A stretch of DNA of 64,000 bases from Sphingomonas sp. Y38-1Y (GTDB lineage: Bacteria; Pseudomonadota; Alphaproteobacteria; Sphingomonadales; Sphingomonadaceae). Shown here piece after piece: positions 59,434 to 64,000 of this stretch. The translations under genes and the position numbers were made by a program. A model generated the notes under the pieces. It saw only the letters and a list, made by a program, of their open reading frames with translations, had not been told where the DNA came from and did no database searches. Numbering within the stretch: the first letter of the stretch is position 1; every line of letters begins with the position of its first letter. The DNA lies in contig NZ_CP135916.1 in NCBI RefSeq assembly GCF_032391395.1, forward strand, positions 3,069,001-3,133,000. Reading direction: 5' to 3'.

Positions 59434-61050
59434 CTAGTCCAAGCCCTCGTACTTGAAGAACGCGAAGTCTGCCGGCGTTCCCCGCCCGCTCATATCCTGA
59501 CACGCAACCCCGACGAACGTGCCGGTGAAGTTGGGCAGGCCCGGCAGCGTCGCCTCGTCCGACAGGATGCTGGCGTCGAGCGCCTCGCCCGCCGGTTGCC
59601 AATTGCCGCCCTCACCCGCGCGCCAGAAGAACCGGAGCGTCACGTTCTCGACCTCCAGCGACAGCTCGACAGGGCCCTCCGGCAGCGTCGCGAGCATGCT
59701 CATGCCGACCGTCCCGCCGGCAACCTCCGGCGAGGCGCTCATCAGCTGGAGCGTGCGCTCGTCGCCGTCGCGGCTGATGTGGAGGTAGTGGAACTTGGTG
59801 CTGTTGTAATAGGCGATCAGCCCGGCCGCGGCCTGGAAATCGCGGGGTTCGAACTCGATGCGAGTCGATGCGCGATAGCGGAAGTCGGTCTGGCGGCGGG
59901 CGACCAGCGCCTGCTCGAACTGGCTGCCGACGGTGTCGCGGCCGTAGAGGCGCAGGAACCCCGGCCGCTCGGTCAGGCTGAACAGCCGCGCAGGCTCGGG
60001 CGTGCGCAGCCATTGCAGCGGCTGCGGCAATTCGGGCCCATCGAAGCCGCCGTCCCATTCGGGCTCCGACCAGGGCGCAGGCTCGAGTGCGGGTGCCGGC
60101 GGCGCCGGATCGGGCTCGGCATCGCCGGCGATCGTATAGAGCCAGCCATCCTCGCCCCAGCGCATCGGCTGGATCGCCGTCTCGCGGCCCAGGATGCAGC
60201 GTTCGCTCGACCCCACCGGACGGCCGCACAGATAGGCGATCCACGGCGTCCCGTCGGCAAGCTCGACCAGATCGCCATGGCCCGCCCGGGCGATCGCGCC
60301 CTCGCGCCGGCCATTGGCGGTCAGCACCGCGCCGTCGGGATGCACCTCGTACGGGCCGAGCAGGTCGCGCGAGCGTGCCATGACGACGGCATGGTTCCAG
60401 CCCGTGCCTCCTTCGGCGACGAGCAGATGGTACCAACCGTCCCGCTGATAGAGGTGCGGCCCCTCGGTAAACCCGCGCTCGGTCCCCTCGAAGATCATGT
60501 GCGGCTCGCCCACCAGCGCGGCGGCGTCGCGATCGTATCGCTGGATGACGATCCCGGCGAACCGCCCGCGACCGGGGCGGTGGTCCCACAGCATGTTCGC
60601 GAGCCAGGTCGTGCCGTCCTCGTCGTGGAAGAATGCCGGGTCGAAGCCGCTGGCGTTGAGGAAGACCGGGTCCGACCACTCGCCGTCGATCGTGTCGCAA
60701 GTGACGACGAAGTTACGGAAATCGCGCAGCGACACGCCGGTGGCGCCGTCCACGGTCGTCGTGCCGTAACGCTTCACGTCGGTATAGACGAGCCAGAACC
60801 GCCCATGTGCATAGGTGAGGTCGGGCGCCCAAACGCCGCACGAATCGGGGTCGCCGCGCAGGTCGAGCTGAGTCGGTCGCATCAGCGGGCGCGAGACGAC
60901 TCGCCAGTTCACGAGATCGCGGCTGTGGTGGATCTGCACGCCCGGAAACCACTCGAACGTCGAGGTGGCGATATAGAAATCGTCGCCCACGCGCACGATT
61001 GAGGGATCGGGGTTGAAGCCCCGAAGGATGGGATTGCGAATGTGGCTCAT
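59434..61050 (-). CDS. Glycoside hydrolase family 43 (beta-xylosidase-like)
   Basis: The 538-residue protein has the five-bladed propeller of GH43 with the likely general base D15 (RGFNPDPSIV), the pKa-modulating D137 (SGFDPAFFHDEDG) and the general acid E196 (FTEGPHLY). The C-terminal beta-sandwich (about 340-538) is the xylosidase-type domain. This matches beta-1,4-xylosidases and related arabinofuranosidases. There is no signal peptide, so it acts on short oligosaccharides in the cytoplasm after uptake. Its ATG overlaps the MFS stop (ATGA). Confidence 0.93.
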   Translation of the reverse strand: MSHIRNPILRGFNPDPSIVRVGDDFYIATSTFEWFPGVQIHHSRDLVNWRVVSRPLMRPTQLDLRGDPDSCGVWAPDLTYAHGRFWLVYTDVKRYGTTTVDGATGVSLRDFRNFVVTCDTIDGEWSDPVFLNASGFDPAFFHDEDGTTWLANMLWDHRPGRGRFAGIVIQRYDRDAAALVGEPHMIFEGTERGFTEGPHLYQRDGWYHLLVAEGGTGWNHAVVMARSRDLLGPYEVHPDGAVLTANGRREGAIARAGHGDLVELADGTPWIAYLCGRPVGSSERCILGRETAIQPMRWGEDGWLYTIAGDAEPDPAPPAPALEPAPWSEPEWDGGFDGPELPQPLQWLRTPEPARLFSLTERPGFLRLYGRDTVGSQFEQALVARRQTDFRYRASTRIEFEPRDFQAAAGLIAYYNSTKFHYLHISRDGDERTLQLMSASPEVAGGTVGMSMLATLPEGPVELSLEVENVTLRFFWRAGEGGNWQPAGEALDASILSDEATLPGLPNFTGTFVGVACQDMSGRGTPADFAFFKYEGLD

Positions 61051-62288
61051 CGCGGCTTGCGTACCAGCGTCCAGAGGAGAAGCGCGCCGATCAGATCGAG
61101 CACGCCGAGGATGACGAAGAAGGGCTCGTAGCCGACATCGTCGACCATCTGACCCAGGAGAAGCGAGAAGACGAGCACGCCCAGATTGCCCGCGAACCCC
61201 GCGAGGCCGGCGGCGGTCGCGACCTCGCTGCGGCGGAAAAGGTCGCTCGCCATGGTGATAACGGTGACCGACAGCGTCTGGTGCGCAAAACCGCCCAGGC
61301 ACAGCAAGGCGATCGCGACATAGGGGTTGGTAACGATACCAACGAACGCCATGCCGGTCATCATCACCGCACCCACGGTGAACGCCCAGCGGCGAGCGTC
61401 GATCAGCTCGATCCCGCGCCGCTGAAGGAACGCGACGATCGCTGGCCCGAACAGACAGCCAAGGTCGGCGGCCAGAAAGGGCAGCCAGGCGAACAGCGCG
61501 ATCTGCGTCAGATCGAAGCCGCGGACACGCGCCAGATAGAGCGGCATCCAGAAGCTCAGCATGCCCCAGACGGGATCGGCGAGCATTCGCGGCAGCGCGA
61601 TCCCCCACAGGTCTCGGCGACGCAGCAGCGCCAGCATCCGCGGCTTGTCGCCGCCCGCCAGCCGAGCTTCCTGACCGCTGAGGATATAGTCGCGCTCCGC
61701 TGCGCCGAGCGCGAAATGGCGCTGCGGCGAGCGGAACCACAGGAACCAGAACAGCGCCCAGACCAGCCCGATGCCGCCGGCGACGACGAAGGCCAGTCGC
61801 CAGCTTTGCGTCATCACCGCCCAGGCGACGAGTGGCGGCGCGAACACCGCGCCGAACGATGCGCCGATATTGTAGATGCCGCCCGCGACGCCGCGCTCCT
61901 TGGCGGGAAACCATTCGGCGATCAGCTTCTGGCCCGCGGGCTGCGCCGATCCCTCGGCCAGGCCCAGCGCGCCGCGCAGCACCGCAAAGCCCATCCACCC
62001 GCTCGCGAACGCATGCGCCATGGTGATGAGCGACCAGGCGGCGACGAACATCGCAAATCCGGCGCGCAGGCCGATCGCATCGAGCGCGTAACCGGCCAGC
62101 GGCTGGAACATGACGCCAATCTGGAAGGCGCCGGTGATCCAGCCATATTGCTCACTCGAGATGCCCTGCTCGGTCAGGATCACGGGCGCGGCAACGCCCA
62201 GCACCGACCGCGCCAGATAGTTGATGACCATGGCGCCGACGAACAGCGCGATGATCGTCCACCGCAGCCGTGGAATCGTCCTCGTCAT
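61047..62288 (-). CDS. MFS transporter (anion:cation symporter/hexuronate type)
   Basis: The 413-residue protein starts at ATG 62288 behind GGAGGGG; an upstream ATG at 62312 lacks a ribosome site. Twelve hydrophobic helices are present: RWTIIALFVGAMVINYLARSVLG, GWITGAFQIGVMFQPLAGYALD, and so on. The family motifs RGALGLAEGSAQPAGQKLIAEWFPAKERGVAGGIYN and SYWPLYLA-like SFWMPLYLARVRG are those of ExuT/GudP-type transporters. The substrate is probably a sugar acid or short oligosaccharide of the adjacent xylan locus. Coupled to GH43. Confidence 0.9.
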   Translation of the reverse strand: MTRTIPRLRWTIIALFVGAMVINYLARSVLGVAAPVILTEQGISSEQYGWITGAFQIGVMFQPLAGYALDAIGLRAGFAMFVAAWSLITMAHAFASGWMGFAVLRGALGLAEGSAQPAGQKLIAEWFPAKERGVAGGIYNIGASFGAVFAPPLVAWAVMTQSWRLAFVVAGGIGLVWALFWFLWFRSPQRHFALGAAERDYILSGQEARLAGGDKPRMLALLRRRDLWGIALPRMLADPVWGMLSFWMPLYLARVRGFDLTQIALFAWLPFLAADLGCLFGPAIVAFLQRRGIELIDARRWAFTVGAVMMTGMAFVGIVTNPYVAIALLCLGGFAHQTLSVTVITMASDLFRRSEVATAAGLAGFAGNLGVLVFSLLLGQMVDDVGYEPFFVILGVLDLIGALLLWTLVRKPR

Positions 62289-62474
62289 CAACCCCTCCGT
62301 TAACGTCATCATCGATTCGCATGCGCAAATCGCTGCTGACGCCTACCCTGTCGACCTGCCGCTAAACTGCGGAAGCCGCGCTTGTTATGGCTTTTGCGTC
62401 ACGCCGTGCCCTCGCCGTTCATCCAAGTATAGTCGGACTATTGACATTGGCAACGCGCCTTCGCATGAAGCCAA

Positions 62475-62488
62475 TGGTAGCGTTATCT
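62475..62488. promoter_or_regulatory. LacI-type operator
   Basis: TGGTAGCGTTATCT agrees with the LacI-family half-site pattern TGRTARCGYTAYCA at 13 of 14 positions. It lies in the 345-bp region between the divergent MFS and TonB receptor start codons, 28 bp downstream of a TTGACA box at 62441. The -10 box after TTGACA is weak (CATGAA), so the promoter itself is only suggested. The local regulator at 58310 is the obvious candidate to bind. Confidence 0.7.
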
Positions 62489-62531
62489 ATTCGGACGCGG
62501 CAAGCATCAAAATCGCTTGGCAAGCCCGGGT

Positions 62532-62548
62532 ATCATATCGTATATGAT
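62532..62548. promoter_or_regulatory. Perfect AT-rich palindrome, candidate second operator
   Basis: ATCATAT-CGT-ATATGAT has 7-bp arms around 3 bp in an otherwise GC-rich genome. It lies 86 bp before the TonB receptor ATG. The shape suits a GntR- or similar dimeric regulator; none is encoded in the window. The rest of 62313-62633 holds no gene that I can support. Confidence 0.5.
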
Positions 62549-62633
62549 CTGTGTTCGTTGCTGCAGGAGGGCGGCTTCGAGCGCTGCGGCAACCGCCGTC
62601 AACAAGGCCCTAAGGGTCACAGGGAGAGATATC

Positions 62634-64000
62634 ATGGCTGTTCGAACAACCGATCGCTTCGGTGCGCCGTGGCGCCGCCTTGGCACCGCCAGCTTCGCCG
62701 CCCTCGCCGTCTGCATGATCGCCGCGCCAGCCTACGCGCAGGACGCCGCCGCGCCGGCCCCGGCCGAGCCGCAGGCGCTTCCGCCCGCCGAGCAGACCGA
62801 CAACAGCGGCGCCGCACAGGACATCGTCGTCACCGGCTCGCGCATTCAGTCGAGCGGCTTCAACGCTCCGACGCCGACCACGGTGATTGGCGAAGAACAG
62901 ATCGCCGCCAACGCGCAGCCGAACGTCTTCACCACCATCGCCCAGCTCCCCTCGCTTCAGGGTTCGAGCGGCACGCAGACCAACACCTTCTCGACCTCGA
63001 GCGGTCAGCAGGGCCTCAGCTCGTTCTCGCTGCGCGGCGTGGGCGCGATCCGCACGCTGACGCTGCTCGACGGCCAGCGCGTCGTCGGTGCGAACGTTAC
63101 CGGCGTTCCCGACGTCAGCCTGTTCCCGCAGCTGCTCATCAAGCGCGTCGACGTCGTGAACGGCGGCGCGTCGGCTTCCTATGGTTCGGACGCGGTCGGC
63201 GGCGTCGTCAACTTCATCACCGACACCCGCTTCGAGGGACTGAAGGGCAACGTCCAGGGCAGCATCACCGACTATGCCGACGACGAGACCGTCCTCGTCC
63301 AGCTGGCCGGCGGCAAGAGCTTCCTGAACGACACGGTGCACCTGGTCGTCAGCACCGAATATGGCAACGAGGCGGGCGTCGGCCCCGGCCCCTACGGCAT
63401 CGGCCTGGCCGGTGGCCGCGACTGGTTCACGCAGCGCACGCTCGTCAACCGCAACATCACCAACGACGGCAATCCGCAGCTGGTGCTGCGCGACTTCGCG
63501 CAGTCGATCGGCTTCACCAAGTACGGCCTCATCACCGCCGGCCCGCTTCAGGGCATCGCCTTTGATGAGGCGGGCAACCCGTTCCAGTTCCAGTACGGCT
63601 CGAACGGCGTGCCCGTTCGCGACGCTGCCGGCACCGTCCGCGGCTGCGACTTCGGCTTCTGTCAGGGCGGCGACGTCTCGGGCAACGTCGACTCGGGCCG
63701 CTCGATCAAGTCGAGCATCGAGCGCCTGAACGCCTATACCCGCCTGGGCTGGGACTTCGCGCCGAACAACGAGCTGTATGTCAGCGTCAACATTGGCCAG
63801 GTGAAGACGCAGAACCAGCCGATCAACGGCCAGAACCGCCCCAACCTGACGATCCAGTGCGAGAATCCGTTCGTGCCGCAGATCGTCCGCAGCCAGTGCG
63901 CCGCGGCCGGCATCACCAGCTTCCGCTACGGCACCAGCAATGCCGCGCTCGGCAGCACGCAGGTCCATACCGATCGTCGTCAGTATCGCTTCGTCGGCGG
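62634..64000 (+). CDS. TonB-dependent receptor (3' end cut by window)
   Basis: From ATG 62634 (GGGAGAG five bases before) the frame is open to the last base, giving 455 residues. It has a signal peptide (ending APAYAQ), a Pro/Ala-rich segment, TonB box QDIVVTGSRI, a plug domain (about 70-180: ADVFTT-like NVFTTIAQLPSLQG, LRGVGAIRTLTLLDGQRVV, VDVVNGGASASYGSDAVGGVVNFI) and the start of the beta-barrel. Divergent from MFS-GH43 and carrying the operators in its promoter, it probably imports oligosaccharides across the outer membrane. Confidence 0.93.
   Translation, partial: MAVRTTDRFGAPWRRLGTASFAALAVCMIAAPAYAQDAAAPAPAEPQALPPAEQTDNSGAAQDIVVTGSRIQSSGFNAPTPTTVIGEEQIAANAQPNVFTTIAQLPSLQGSSGTQTNTFSTSSGQQGLSSFSLRGVGAIRTLTLLDGQRVVGANVTGVPDVSLFPQLLIKRVDVVNGGASASYGSDAVGGVVNFITDTRFEGLKGNVQGSITDYADDETVLVQLAGGKSFLNDTVHLVVSTEYGNEAGVGPGPYGIGLAGGRDWFTQRTLVNRNITNDGNPQLVLRDFAQSIGFTKYGLITAGPLQGIAFDEAGNPFQFQYGSNGVPVRDAAGTVRGCDFGFCQGGDVSGNVDSGRSIKSSIERLNAYTRLGWDFAPNNELYVSVNIGQVKTQNQPINGQNRPNLTIQCENPFVPQIVRSQCAAAGITSFRYGTSNAALGSTQVHTDRRQYRFVG

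Overview
The window reads as chromosomal DNA of a free-living, flagellated alphaproteobacterium of the Sphingomonadales (Sphingomonas-like). The evidence is the very high GC content, the many TonB-dependent receptors and TonB_C-domain proteins, a Caulobacter-type flagellar gene order with sigma-54 promoters, and several families of short palindromic intergenic repeats of the kind scattered through Sphingomonas genomes. This placement is an inference from gene content; no rRNA gene is present. I see no CRISPR array, tRNA, rRNA, insertion sequence or complete prophage. High GC makes most antisense frames long and open, so many large opposite-strand ORFs are shadows.

Layout. 1-9.2 kb (minus strand): a truncated polysaccharide deacetylase, a DUF3857/transglutaminase/TPR protein, uvrC, an esterase, an Fe(II)/2OG oxygenase-like protein and a DUF885 peptidase-like protein. 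9.4-24.9 kb: mixed housekeeping and envelope genes: a periplasmic TonB_C protein, a Gre factor, ypfJ, patatin plus 3-hydroxybutyrate dehydrogenase, a lipoprotein/OmpA pair, an M20 amidohydrolase, a CE15-like glucuronoyl esterase, bamD-recN, mannose-6-phosphate isomerase, a glycine-zipper protein and a SOUL protein. 24.9-27.9 kb: a two-gene lysis cassette (GH108 muramidase and GTA-type holin), then hslVU behind a heat-shock promoter. 28-37.4 kb: tandem paralogous lipoproteins, gloA-gloB, SIMPL, DUF2339, a divergent DUF6456/XRE pair and a TonB receptor.

37.3-56 kb is the flagellar locus. flgBCDEFGHIJKL-motA-motB runs leftward from a sigma-54 promoter. A second sigma-54 promoter drives a MotA/PomA-like gene, a MotB-like gene and flgA rightward. 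A third drives a lytic transglycosylase, flhA and fliA. flgM-flgN lies between them behind a sigma-28-like element. Together this suggests a cascade in which sigma-54 makes basal body, hook and FliA, and FliA/FlgM then control late genes. Unusual points are the extra stator pair, whose MotA-like member lacks the first transmembrane helix, a cysteine-free FlgH, a FlgJ without muramidase domain next to a free-standing transglycosylase gene, and flhA directly followed by fliA with no flhF/flhG.

56-64 kb holds a protein with three tandem TonB_C modules and then a plant-polysaccharide (probably xylan) utilisation locus: a secreted alpha/beta hydrolase, a LacI-type regulator, a GH43 beta-xylosidase, an MFS transporter, a LacI-type operator and a divergent TonB-dependent receptor that runs off the end.
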